DNA of 64,000 nucleotides from Candidatus Aquidulcis sp. Its GTDB lineage: Bacteria > Chloroflexota > Anaerolineae > UBA4142. The notes below the pieces were generated by a model. The model ran no database searches. It was not told the DNA's origin and worked only from the letters and a program-made list of their open reading frames with translations. The DNA is taken from positions 62,001 through 126,000 of the forward strand of contig DYJA01000007.1 in assembly GCA_020723345.1 (NCBI GenBank), in the 5' to 3' direction. Shown here one piece after another: positions 25,050 to 33,522 of this stretch. Every line of letters starts with the position of its first letter. Position 1 is the first letter of the stretch. The translations under genes were made by a program, and so were the position numbers.

Positions 25050-27278
25050 CTACTTGGTCACGTACACTTCCAACTCCGCCAGCGTCATCTTGCCGACGTA
25101 GAGCCGATGCCGCGCGAGATCGAGCGCGAATGTTTCGCCGACGCCGCTGACCGCGCTCAAGGTCTTCGCCGCGCGCGTCGCGAGCGATTCGCGATCCAGC
25201 GTGACGACGACGTTCGTCGCTTTGCCGCCGATGTTTTCGACGCCGATTGCCCAGTACGTGTTCGCCGCCGCGTCGAGCGCGAGGATTTGCTGACCGCGCG
25301 CGAGTTTGCGTCCGGTCGGCTTGCCGGTTTTCGCGTCGAGTTCGAACGCGCTAACAAAGAGCCGATTTTTCGCCGCGTCCACGAAAAGACTGTCCGCGTC
25401 CGGCGCGTCGCGCAGCGATTTCCAATCGAGCGAACCCAGGTCTTGCGTCGCGATAAGATTAACGTTCGCGTCGTAGATTGTCAAGCGATGTTCGTGTTTC
25501 CAGAACGCGTACAGCAAATTCGCGCTTTCGTTCACCGCGACGGCGAGTTGCGCGGGTCCGCCGCCGGTGTCGCCGGTCTTGAACCCGGTCACGTCAATCG
25601 TTTTGACGATCTTGCGCGCCGCCCAATCCACGACGACGATCTTGCCAAACTCGGGGTACGCGACGTACGCGCGCTGATGCGCGGTGTCAATCGCGAGATC
25701 GGGCAGGCGATCCGTCGAACCGCGTGGGATGCCAAGCGGAATCGTCGCGACGAGCGCACGCGCGCCTTTCACATCGTAAATCGAGAGCGTGCTGTCCCAC
25801 GCGTTCACGACGAACAATTTTTCGCCGGTCGTATCGGTTCGCATCGGAATGGGCCACGTGCCGCTTGTGAACGCTTCCCACTGATTCGTCTCGACGTTGT
25901 AACTGAAAATGTAATTGCCGCCGAGCCGACTGTTCATGAAAATTTGTTTGCCGCCGTTCGTCAAGATGATTTGCTCGAGCGAATCGCCCAAACGAATTGG
26001 CGCGGCTTGCGCGTACGTGTTCGTGTCGATGCTCCACAGAATCGACGCGTCGCCGTTCGGAATGTAGAATTTTCCGTTCGCCGAATTGAGTGTGAGCCGA
26101 TGCGGTTTTCTGCCGAACGAAAACTCGTTCGTGACTTTGCCGGTGTTCACATCGTACACCTGAACGTGACCACCGATCCCGGCGACTTGTCCTTCGCTTG
26201 GACGCTCAAGCGAGAGCAAGACGAGGCGTGCGTGCGCAGCGTCGTACGCGATGCTTTGCGTTTCGCGCTCGCGCGCGAGCGGAAAGGCGCGTACTTCTTT
26301 GCCGCTCGCGTCCAGCACCTGCATCATCCGATCGCTGCCGACGAGAAAACGCGCGCGCGCCGCGTCGTACTCCAGAAAGCGCGCCCGCTGACCGGGCGGT
26401 GAGTTGTACGCAATCGTTCCCGCGACCTTGCCGGTTTTCGGATCGACGCGGAAAATTTCGCCGCCGGTTTTGGGCGTCATATTCAACACGTACAGCGCGT
26501 CCGCTTTTGCGTCGAATGCGATTGCGCCCGCGCCCGGACCCATTTCGGAAATCGTGTAAACGGTTTGCAGCGTCTTGCCGTCGAACGCGCGGAAGGTGGG
26601 CGCGTCGGGTGTCGTGAAATAAAGCCGCGCGCGCGTCGAATCCACGGTGACCGCGCCGACGCGTTCCGGCAGCGCGACGGGACCGACGACCGCGTGCGTG
26701 TTCAAATCGATCCGGCGGAGTTGATGGTGCGATTCGTCCACGATGTACAGAAAATTCGCGACGGGATCGAGATAGACGTAGCGATGCGCGTACCCTTCGA
26801 TGCCGGAATCGAGCGCGCCGATCCATTTTTCGGTCGCGCCATCGAGGATCGCGATATAGCGCGTCAGAATCCCGGCGACATAGACGCGGTTGCGCGTCGG
26901 ATCGGCGGCGGCGGAAAAAAGTTTGAGGACATTTTTGTCCGGCGTGTGTCCTTGCGCTTGCGCGAGGTTGATCGTCGCGTACGCGCACGCGATTTCGTTG
27001 CACGCGGGCGGCGCGCCCTGCGCGAGAGTCGAAGGGGCGGGCGCAGTGCCGGAACCGATGCGATCCGGTGCGATCTGGGTGGGACTGGCGAGCGCGGTCG
27101 GCGCGCCAGGCGGTATGGCTGACGATTGCGGCGCGGGCGGAGTCGGTCGCGGTGGCAACACTTGAGGCGGTGGAAGAGTTGGCGTTGGCGCGGTGGTTGG
27201 CATCGGCGCGGCTTGCAAGTTGCACGCGGCGAGCAGCAGGGTGAGAAAAGTCAATGCGATCAAGTGATGCTTGTTCAT
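25050..27278 (-). CDS. YVTN-type beta-propeller lipoprotein
   Basis: 742 aa; GGAGACACT precedes the ATG. Signal peptide with lipobox LLLAACN, then a Pro/Thr/Ala linker to about residue 80. The rest is a string of short blades of the YVTN/NHL kind: DPTRNRVYVAGILTRYIAIL, DPVANFLYIVDESHHQLRRI, DAKADALYVLNM, NSANGKFYIPNGDASILWSI, EKLFVVNAWDSTLSIYD, TAHQRAYVAYPEFGKIVVVD. At least two seven-bladed propellers could be formed. No enzyme motif. Such proteins often bind surface polymers or partner proteins; role unknown. It follows a two-domain propeller lipoprotein upstream. Confidence 0.75.
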   Translation of the reverse strand: MNKHHLIALTFLTLLLAACNLQAAPMPTTAPTPTLPPPQVLPPRPTPPAPQSSAIPPGAPTALASPTQIAPDRIGSGTAPAPSTLAQGAPPACNEIACAYATINLAQAQGHTPDKNVLKLFSAAADPTRNRVYVAGILTRYIAILDGATEKWIGALDSGIEGYAHRYVYLDPVANFLYIVDESHHQLRRIDLNTHAVVGPVALPERVGAVTVDSTRARLYFTTPDAPTFRAFDGKTLQTVYTISEMGPGAGAIAFDAKADALYVLNMTPKTGGEIFRVDPKTGKVAGTIAYNSPPGQRARFLEYDAARARFLVGSDRMMQVLDASGKEVRAFPLARERETQSIAYDAAHARLVLLSLERPSEGQVAGIGGHVQVYDVNTGKVTNEFSFGRKPHRLTLNSANGKFYIPNGDASILWSIDTNTYAQAAPIRLGDSLEQIILTNGGKQIFMNSRLGGNYIFSYNVETNQWEAFTSGTWPIPMRTDTTGEKLFVVNAWDSTLSIYDVKGARALVATIPLGIPRGSTDRLPDLAIDTAHQRAYVAYPEFGKIVVVDWAARKIVKTIDVTGFKTGDTGGGPAQLAVAVNESANLLYAFWKHEHRLTIYDANVNLIATQDLGSLDWKSLRDAPDADSLFVDAAKNRLFVSAFELDAKTGKPTGRKLARGQQILALDAAANTYWAIGVENIGGKATNVVVTLDRESLATRAAKTLSAVSGVGETFALDLARHRLYVGKMTLAELEVYVTK

Positions 27279-27290
27279 AGTGTCTCCGTT

Positions 27291-29204
27291 TTACTTGGGT
27301 TGGATTTTGTACACCATCCAATAACCGCCCTTGCCGTCGGAGAGAATGGATGGATCGCACACGATTTTCCAGGCGGGGTTCAGCGCGAGGCGCGCGCCGG
27401 ATTCTTCTTTCCACGCGGTTTTGCCATCGGAAGTCGCGCTCATAATTCCGGCACGTCCGCAAAAATAGTGGCGAATCGTTCCATTCGGAAAGACGAAACT
27501 ACCGGAGACCGCGCCAGTTTCGTTGACCTTGCCGATCGATTTGAAATTCAAACCGTCGGACGATTGCGCCGCCCACGCGATTGCGCCGGTCGAAATGTAC
27601 ATCAACCAATCGTTGCCGACGCGGATGACGTCGGGATCGGTGTACTGAATTCCTTCGAGACGCGCGCCATCCTCGATGGTAAAGTTTTTGCCGTCCGACG
27701 AAATCGCGCTCTTGACGCGATTGGGTTGATTCGATTGCGCCGAACCGGGCGGTGGTGGGTTCGGTCCGAACGGAAACTCGACGAAGTACAGCCGCAGTTT
27801 GCCGTCCGGCAATATCACTACATCCGGGTCTGCGCCGGGCACGTTGATCTTGCCGCACGTCCAGGTCTTGCCATTGTCTTTCGATTCTGCGTAGACGAGC
27901 CCGAGTCCGGACAGCGTGCCATCTACCGCGTAGATCATCCAACGTCCGTCGGATAATCGCACGCCCTCCGGCACCGATGCCTGATCGATGATCACGCGGT
28001 TGTCGGATTGCCAGATCAAACCGTCGGAAGATTTCGCGATGAGAACTTGGTGGAACGCAGGCCCATTCGGATCGGCGATGCCGATGGATTTTTTCTCCGG
28101 CAAGCACGCGCGTTCGCCGGGGGTGAAAGTGGGTCGCGCACCGGGTGTGAGCGGCGGAGGCGGCGAACCGCGCGGCGCGCCGGGTGTGCCAGGCGGTTGC
28201 GGCGCGCTGCGTGGGGTATCGCGGCGCTCGATTTTGAAAAACATTTTCCACGTGCCATCGTTCAAACGCACGACGAACGGATCGGTGATACTTTCGCCTT
28301 GCCGCGCGATCAAACGCGTGCCTGGTTCCTGCGTCCATTGCCGCGCGTCGGTCGAAACGAAACTCGCGACAGAGCGCTCGCCGGATTGACTGAAGGCGTA
28401 CAAACGAAAGCGTCCGTCATCCAATTTGATTGGCGCGACCGTGCCCCAATTTTGCAGATGCAGCAAGCCAACGTACTCGAAACTCAAGCCGTCGCGACTG
28501 CGCGCGATGATCGTGCGGTTTTCGTTCGAACTGAAAACGTACATCAACCATTCTGTGCCGGTCCAAAAGACATCCGGGTCAACGAGTCCATCGCGCTCGA
28601 ATACTTTTTGCTCATTGGTGAATTGAATGCCGTCGTTGGAAATCGCGCTGTAGATCGAATGTGCGCCCGGCGCGCCGGGATTCGCCGCGGACGCGTAATA
28701 GTACAGCCGATAGCGTCCATCGGGCAGGCGCACGATGCTGGGGTCAACCGCTTTCTCGCCCGCGCGATTCGCAATCGTGCAGTTCAAGACCTTGAACGAT
28801 TTGCCGCCGTCGGACGATTCCGCGCAATTGGTCGTCTCCGGCGTTTGGCTCGCGTCCACATAGTAGATGCGAATTTTGTTGTCGGGCGTGACGATCACGG
28901 CGGGAACGGACGCGTGATCGATCAGCATCTGGTTGTCGTGCGTCCAGATTAATCCATCTTTGCTCGTCGCGCTGTAGACTTGATGAAAATATGGTCCCTG
29001 CCCACCGGAGGGCGCGGGGAATGGCTTGGTCGCGAGGTCGAGCGGACGCGTGGGTAGAGTCGGCGTCGGAGGAACGGGAGCGTTCGGCGAAACGCTCCGT
29101 TCAAGCGCGGGAGAGGGAATTGAAGTCGGCAGACTGGTTGGCGCAAAAGTGCACGCGGCGATCAACACCCCGACCAAACCTAGACCGATTAGCGCGCGCA
29201 GCAT
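27291..29204 (-). CDS. lipoprotein with two homologous five-bladed (GH43/sialidase-like) propeller halves
   Basis: About 637 aa; AGGAGGGC precedes the ATG at 29204. Lipobox LIAACT and Pro-rich linker. Two related halves each begin with FHQV: YSATSKDGLIWTHDNQMLID and LIAKSSDGLIWQSDNRVIID, followed by ASVP and by TPDNKIRIYYVD or LSDGRWMIYAVD, and later VRLPDGRYRLYYY and ILPDGKLRLYFVE with DPDVFWTGTEWLMYVFS and DPDVIRVGNDWLMYIST. Conserved Asp pairs (DPDV) hint at a GH32/43-type glycosidase fold, but the catalytic set cannot be confirmed by eye. The internal duplication is clear. The linker (about 29060-29130) contains a dispersed repeat. Confidence 0.72.
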   Translation of the reverse strand: MLRALIGLGLVGVLIAACTFAPTSLPTSIPSPALERSVSPNAPVPPTPTLPTRPLDLATKPFPAPSGGQGPYFHQVYSATSKDGLIWTHDNQMLIDHASVPAVIVTPDNKIRIYYVDASQTPETTNCAESSDGGKSFKVLNCTIANRAGEKAVDPSIVRLPDGRYRLYYYASAANPGAPGAHSIYSAISNDGIQFTNEQKVFERDGLVDPDVFWTGTEWLMYVFSSNENRTIIARSRDGLSFEYVGLLHLQNWGTVAPIKLDDGRFRLYAFSQSGERSVASFVSTDARQWTQEPGTRLIARQGESITDPFVVRLNDGTWKMFFKIERRDTPRSAPQPPGTPGAPRGSPPPPLTPGARPTFTPGERACLPEKKSIGIADPNGPAFHQVLIAKSSDGLIWQSDNRVIIDQASVPEGVRLSDGRWMIYAVDGTLSGLGLVYAESKDNGKTWTCGKINVPGADPDVVILPDGKLRLYFVEFPFGPNPPPPGSAQSNQPNRVKSAISSDGKNFTIEDGARLEGIQYTDPDVIRVGNDWLMYISTGAIAWAAQSSDGLNFKSIGKVNETGAVSGSFVFPNGTIRHYFCGRAGIMSATSDGKTAWKEESGARLALNPAWKIVCDPSILSDGKGGYWMVYKIQPK

Positions 29205-29239
29205 TGTGCCCTCCTGGGTTGACGAGAATACTCTGGTCA

Positions 29240-30958
29240 TCATTTTACCGCGAATGGTTTGTTCTCGGCAATCCGACATTTGTCCCCCGTGCAATTTTCG
29301 AGTTCGTGCAAACGCGCGGCGAGTTCTTTCAACAGCGCGGGGTCGGCTTTTGCCGCGAGGTTGTTGAGTTGATACGGATCGGCGCGCAGATCGTACAACT
29401 CTTTTTCGCCGGTCGCGTATTCGACGTAGACATAGTGCAGCAGGTGAATGCCCTGGAACGCGGGCACGGCAAGCGCGCGCTGAAATTCCAATCCCGCGAT
29501 TTCTTCCGGCAAACCATCCGGCGGTTCGAGGAGTCCTTGCATTTCCGGCGGACGCGCGTAGGCATTCTCGTCTTCGTCCGGCGCGACGTCTTTGCCGGGC
29601 TCGCCGCGCTGCAACAAGTAGCACTGCCGCCACCCCCTCCCATCCTCCCCCGTCGCCGACAGGGGCGGGGTAAGCGGAGGCGGATTTGATTTTAGCAACG
29701 AAACGAGCGAACGACCGTCCACGAAATCCGGCGGCTTGATTCCGGCGAGTTCTGCCCAAGTCGGCGCGAAATCGTTGTTGCCGGTGATGTGATCGAGTTT
29801 GACGTTTGCCGGTACGCCGGGCCCGCGCACGACGAGCGGGACGTGGACATCTTCTTCGTACGGGGTCCACTTGCCGGTCGCCAAACGATGATTGCCGAGA
29901 TGAAAGCCGTTGTCCGACGTGAAAAAGATGTACGTGTTGTCGAGTTGCCCCGACGCTTTTAGCGTGTTGATCAAAGTCTCGATCATGTCGTCGATGGCTT
30001 GCAGCGATTGCAGACGCAAGCGGTATTGGTTTTCGATTTCCCTGATCTGCCGGTCGGTCAACGGCGGACGATTCTTGATGTACGCCGGTTTGTCGCTGGC
30101 ATCTTCCTCGTTGAAATTCGGCGGGCGCGGCAATTTCGCGTCGGCGAACATTTGCGCGTGGCGCGGCGCGGGCGTGGACGGTCCGTGCGGCGCATACGGC
30201 GCGACGAATGCGAAGAACGGCTTGCCTTCTTTGGCGGAACGCTGGACAAATTCAATCGTCTTGCGCGTGTAAACATCGGTACCGTAATCTTCCGGCTTTT
30301 TGCCGTACGCGACGAGTTTGCCATTTTCGTTCAGCGTGTAATTGTATTCGCCGTACGCGTTGCCTTTAGCCGCGCTGTACCATTCCGTCCAACCCGGCGG
30401 AACGAAGGTTTCCGCGACGGTGTTCGGGTAACCGTTCAGATATTTTCCCGCGAGCATCGTGCGATAGCCCGCGTTTTGCAGCCACACCGCAATCGTGGAT
30501 TCTTCGTCGTGGTTCGCGTGGAATTTTTCATAGCCGCCGTCCGGCGGTTGGTTGCCGAAAATCTGCGTCCCTTGCGAATACTGCCCGCGCAAAATCGTCG
30601 AACGCGAAGGACAACAGAGCGAGACGTTCACAAAGTTGTTGTTGAACAGGACGCCTTGCTTGACGAGCAACTCTTGGAGTTTCGGCATGAACGCGATTTC
30701 CGCGACATCCAAATCGTCGGCGAGGATGAAAATGATATTCGGTCGCCTGGTCGAAGAGTCGGATGGTCGCGCAGCCGGTTGCGTGGTTGCCGCGACGGAC
30801 GGCTTTGCCGCGACCGGCGTGTTCGTCGCGACGACAGACGCGCTGGTCGGCATTCTCCCTTCCCTTGTAGGGGCGGGGGCAAGGGGAGAGGTCGGCGCGC
30901 ACGCGGCAAGCCAACCGAGCGCGAGTAGAAACAAAATGGAGAGAGATGATTTTTTCAC
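29240..30958 (-). CDS. lipoprotein sulfatase (N-acetylglucosamine-6-sulfatase-like)
   Basis: About 572 aa from the GTG at 30958, chosen because AAGGAG lies eight bases before it; the ATG at 30991 lacks a ribosome site and falls in the upstream gene. Lipobox GWLAACA. RRPNIIFILADDLD opens the alkaline-phosphatase-like fold with metal Asp pair; LCCPSRSTILRG is the Cys-type formylglycine site (C-x-P-S-R), needing a maturation enzyme; MLAGKYLNGY and HGPSTPAPRH supply further active-site Lys/His; FFTSDNGFHLGNHR gives the second Asp/Asn metal pair. The FGly and AGKYLN wording resembles GNS-type glycan sulfatases. Two dispersed repeats are inserted in frame, in the linker and near residue 430. Confidence 0.88.
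   Translation of the reverse strand: MKKSSLSILFLLALGWLAACAPTSPLAPAPTREGRMPTSASVVATNTPVAAKPSVAATTQPAARPSDSSTRRPNIIFILADDLDVAEIAFMPKLQELLVKQGVLFNNNFVNVSLCCPSRSTILRGQYSQGTQIFGNQPPDGGYEKFHANHDEESTIAVWLQNAGYRTMLAGKYLNGYPNTVAETFVPPGWTEWYSAAKGNAYGEYNYTLNENGKLVAYGKKPEDYGTDVYTRKTIEFVQRSAKEGKPFFAFVAPYAPHGPSTPAPRHAQMFADAKLPRPPNFNEEDASDKPAYIKNRPPLTDRQIREIENQYRLRLQSLQAIDDMIETLINTLKASGQLDNTYIFFTSDNGFHLGNHRLATGKWTPYEEDVHVPLVVRGPGVPANVKLDHITGNNDFAPTWAELAGIKPPDFVDGRSLVSLLKSNPPPLTPPLSATGEDGRGWRQCYLLQRGEPGKDVAPDEDENAYARPPEMQGLLEPPDGLPEEIAGLEFQRALAVPAFQGIHLLHYVYVEYATGEKELYDLRADPYQLNNLAAKADPALLKELAARLHELENCTGDKCRIAENKPFAVK
29632..29672. repeat. dispersed C/G-rich repeat in frame in the sulfatase
   Basis: CCCCCTCCCATCCTCCCCCG ... 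GACAGGGGCGGGGTAAGC encodes PPPLTPPLSATGEDGRG in the sulfatase. Such PPLTPPLS-type texts come from a widespread dispersed repeat rather than from the enzyme fold. A related copy lies at 30853-30889 in the N-terminal linker. Confidence 0.6.
30853..30889. repeat. dispersed repeat in the sulfatase N-terminal linker
   Basis: CTCCCTTCCCTTGTAGGGGC followed by GGGGGCAAGGGGAGAGG, an imperfect inverted repeat that encodes SPLAPAPTREGRM just after the lipobox. Confidence 0.55.
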
Positions 30959-30980
30959 TGTGGGTGCTCCTTGTGCGCGC

Positions 30981-32243
30981 TTATCGCGCATCCGCGATCA
31001 ATCGTTTGTAAAACTCGCCGGTCGAAGAGAGTTTGCCCGCCACCACATTCGGCGCGGCGATGGTGTTCAAGCGCGTCGTCACATCGTTGTACGGCATCGT
31101 TTCGAATTTCGGATCGTAATCCAGATACGCGTACAGGTATTGCGCCCAAAAGATCGAGACGTACTCGATGTTTTTCGCGCGCGCGAGTTTGGCGATCAGC
31201 GCGAGGAATTTTTGATCGAGCGGCGCCCAGAAACTGTACGCGTCGCGGCGAAAAATGTCCGCGTTCCCGGCGATGCTCACCGGTGGTTCCTTCGCGCTCA
31301 TTTTGTACAGCCACGCTTCGTCCAGAATTACGCGCTTGTTGTGCTGGCGCGCGAGATCGACGGCGGCGACGGCGGTTTGCAGCGCGTCGCCGGTCACCGG
31401 ATAAATGTGAAGCGCGACGAAATCGAGCGAGGTGTTCGTCACATAACTCTTGACGAAATCGAGATTGCCCCACGTGCCGATGCCCGCGCCGATTTTCGTG
31501 TTGCCGCGATTCAAATCTTTCAGCGTGTAGTTGATCAAGTCGGTGTAAACTTGCGGCGTGTTGAGTTCGCGCCAGCCGGTGATGCGCGCTTCGGTGTCCG
31601 GCTCCGCGCCGAGATTGAGATAATCGGGTTTGATTTCGTTTACAATCGTCGCGACCATTTGCTTGTTTGCGGCTTTGAATTGATCGAGCGACATTGCTTT
31701 GTAGTTCACGTCGAGCGTGCTGAACGGCGGCGGAAAGATCACGCCGACTTCGACATCCATCTTCATCCCGCGCTGGCGGACTTGGCTCGCGACGGTCTTG
31801 AAGAATTCGAGGTACTTTGCTGAGTCGGGAAAATCGGGCGTGAGGATCGGATATTTGATCGCGACGGTGACGCCCTGGACACCGATTTGCTGCAAACGGT
31901 CGAGCCAGAGGCGCGTGCCTTGCAGATTTGTCGGCTTGAATAGATCGGCGCCGCGATTGCCGTTCGCGGGCAAGAGTTCGGCGGCGAAGGTGACGGGAAA
32001 ATTTCCGCCGGACGCGTCGAACGATTTGTCGAACGCGGCGAGCGCGGCGTCGAGTTCGTCGTACAGCGCGCGAAATTCGGACGGCACCGGCGCAGGTGCG
32101 GGCAGCGCGCGCGTCGCGGCTGGCGTCACGGCAAGTGGTGTCACAGTCGGCGCGGTTGGCGTTGGCGGGGCTTGGCGCGCGCGACACGCCGCGAGCAATC
32201 CAAGCGCCATGAATAGCAAAAGAAATTGTCCGAGTCGCTTCAT
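30981..32243 (-). CDS. lipoprotein with TIM-barrel glycoside-hydrolase-like fold
   Basis: About 420 aa; GGAGAATCCC before the ATG at 32243. Lipobox LLAACR, Pro/Thr linker. Residues 110-400 read as a (beta/alpha)8 barrel of the clan GH-A kind: WLDRLQQIGVQGVTVAIKYP (strand 2), RGMKMDVEVGVIF, IKPDYLNLGAEPDTEARI with a Glu at the end of strand 4 (possible acid/base), FVALHIYPVTGD, RVILDEAWLYKMS with a Glu at strand 7 (possible nucleophile) and IEYVSIFWAQYLYAY. GH53 or related galactanase/glucanase families are candidates but I cannot pick one. It is upstream of the sulfatase, 22 nt apart, suggesting joint degradation of a sulfated glycan. Confidence 0.68.
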   Translation of the reverse strand: MKRLGQFLLLFMALGLLAACRARQAPPTPTAPTVTPLAVTPAATRALPAPAPVPSEFRALYDELDAALAAFDKSFDASGGNFPVTFAAELLPANGNRGADLFKPTNLQGTRLWLDRLQQIGVQGVTVAIKYPILTPDFPDSAKYLEFFKTVASQVRQRGMKMDVEVGVIFPPPFSTLDVNYKAMSLDQFKAANKQMVATIVNEIKPDYLNLGAEPDTEARITGWRELNTPQVYTDLINYTLKDLNRGNTKIGAGIGTWGNLDFVKSYVTNTSLDFVALHIYPVTGDALQTAVAAVDLARQHNKRVILDEAWLYKMSAKEPPVSIAGNADIFRRDAYSFWAPLDQKFLALIAKLARAKNIEYVSIFWAQYLYAYLDYDPKFETMPYNDVTTRLNTIAAPNVVAGKLSSTGEFYKRLIADAR

Positions 32244-32328
32244 GGGATTCTCCACTTGTTTGAGCGAATTATTCCAAACGCGGATAAAGGATAAATGAGA
32301 ATGTTGCAAAATCATTGTAAACTGACGA

Positions 32329-32397
32329 GGCGAGGTCGTCGGCATTATCGGGCGGAATGGCGCGGGGAAAAACACGCCGCTCAAAGTGGTCTCGCGG
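32329..32397 (+). pseudogene. remnant of a Wzt-type ABC transporter ATPase (Walker A region)
   Basis: A plus-strand reading frame of 23 codons encodes GEVVGIIGRNGAGKN and then TPLKVVSR, matching the Wzt/TagH P-loop region with Ser-to-Asn and Leu-to-Pro changes. Similarity fades on both sides and no full gene is possible. It lies at the low-coordinate edge of the glycan locus, in the 258-bp gap between the GT2 gene and the TIM-barrel lipoprotein. Confidence 0.5.
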
Positions 32398-32501
32398 GGT
32401 GTTGCGTTCGACGCGCGGACGCGTGCCGGTGTGGGGGCACGGGACTCGCCGCGTGGATATGGCAACACGCCATCGTGCGGTGGGTTGAAGCCGCGCCAGG
32501 A

Positions 32502-33521
32502 TTAGCGGAGTCTGGCATTGTTTCGCCGGTCTCCGAACGGCCACCAATGCCTGATTTTTTCGCGCAACACACGCGGAAGCCAATCCTGGTGTAGCTGCGC
32601 TTGCAGAACTGACAGTGAAACTGCGCGGCTTGCCTGAATCGCGCGGCGTTTGGCTAACAGAGAAGAAAGCGCGCCAAGCGCGTCCCGCTTGGCTCTGAGA
32701 AAAGCGAGCCCTTGGCCGCGGGAAGCGAAAAAGACAAACGCCATAAAACCGTAAACCAAATGGGCTGCGAATGCTCTCACCAGCAAAGTGGTGGGCATAT
32801 CTTTCAAAAACAAGTATTCGACGTTGCGCTGACCATAGTAAACATACGCTGCGCTAAAACGTCCCAGAGTACTCCCGCCACGATGCCGCACGCGCGCGAC
32901 TGGAACGTACACACATTTGAGTCCGGCGAGTTGAGCGCGCACGCTCCAATCAGCATCTTCATACACACAAAAAAAATCTTCATCGAACAACCCAATTTGG
33001 TCGAATGCGGAACGACGATAAAATGCGGCGCACGCTTGCGCGCCAAATACATATTCTTCCTGGGCATAGTTCACAGGTCGTCTGCGGTGTCCGCGTCGGA
33101 ACACCGTGCCCGCTGTCGAAATGCCATCGCCCGCGCTGTCGAGCAAGCCCGGTTCATAGAACAATTCCACTTGCGACGCGAAGAAACTGGCGTCGGGATG
33201 TCGTTGGGCGGCAGCCACCAATTCATTCAGCCAATCGGGCTCCGGCACGGCATCGCTGTTTAGCAGCGCGATAAATTCGCCGCGCGCGCACGAAATTGCC
33301 ACATTATTGCCGCCCGCAAAACCGGTGTTCCGGTCTAGCGCGATGAGTCGGGCGTGAGGAAATTCCCGAGCGATAAACTCGGCTGACCCATCAGAGGAGC
33401 CATTGTCCACGATGATGATTTCAAAATCGCGGAACGATTGATGGCGCAATCCCTCCAGGGCTTCGCCAAGCAATAATCTTCCATTGAAATTGACGATGAT
33501 TACACTAATGCGTGGAGTCAT
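32502..33521 (-). CDS. GT2 family glycosyltransferase (rhamnosyltransferase WbbL-like)
   Basis: About 339 aa, from MTPRISVIIVNFNGR. VDNGSSDGSAEFI, NTGFAGGNNVAI, ALLNSDAVPEPDWL (the D-x-D equivalent) and FFCVYEDADWSVRAQLAG (ED-x-W helix) are standard for WbbL/AglI-like inverting GT2 enzymes using a nucleotide sugar. The C-terminal 110 residues include a hydrophobic pair of helices around YGFMAFVFFASR that may anchor it to the membrane. The start codon is one base past the stop of the upstream GT-B gene, so the two are coupled. It is the last gene of the glycan locus. Confidence 0.88.
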   Translation of the reverse strand: MTPRISVIIVNFNGRLLLGEALEGLRHQSFRDFEIIIVDNGSSDGSAEFIAREFPHARLIALDRNTGFAGGNNVAISCARGEFIALLNSDAVPEPDWLNELVAAAQRHPDASFFASQVELFYEPGLLDSAGDGISTAGTVFRRGHRRRPVNYAQEEYVFGAQACAAFYRRSAFDQIGLFDEDFFCVYEDADWSVRAQLAGLKCVYVPVARVRHRGGSTLGRFSAAYVYYGQRNVEYLFLKDMPTTLLVRAFAAHLVYGFMAFVFFASRGQGLAFLRAKRDALGALSSLLAKRRAIQASRAVSLSVLQAQLHQDWLPRVLREKIRHWWPFGDRRNNARLR

Positions 33522-33522
33522 T

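Noticed and set aside
29205-29870. In-frame N-terminal extension of the two-propeller lipoprotein
   Set aside because: It overlaps the end of the sulfatase gene in another frame; the signal peptide and AGGAGG site fix the start at 29204.
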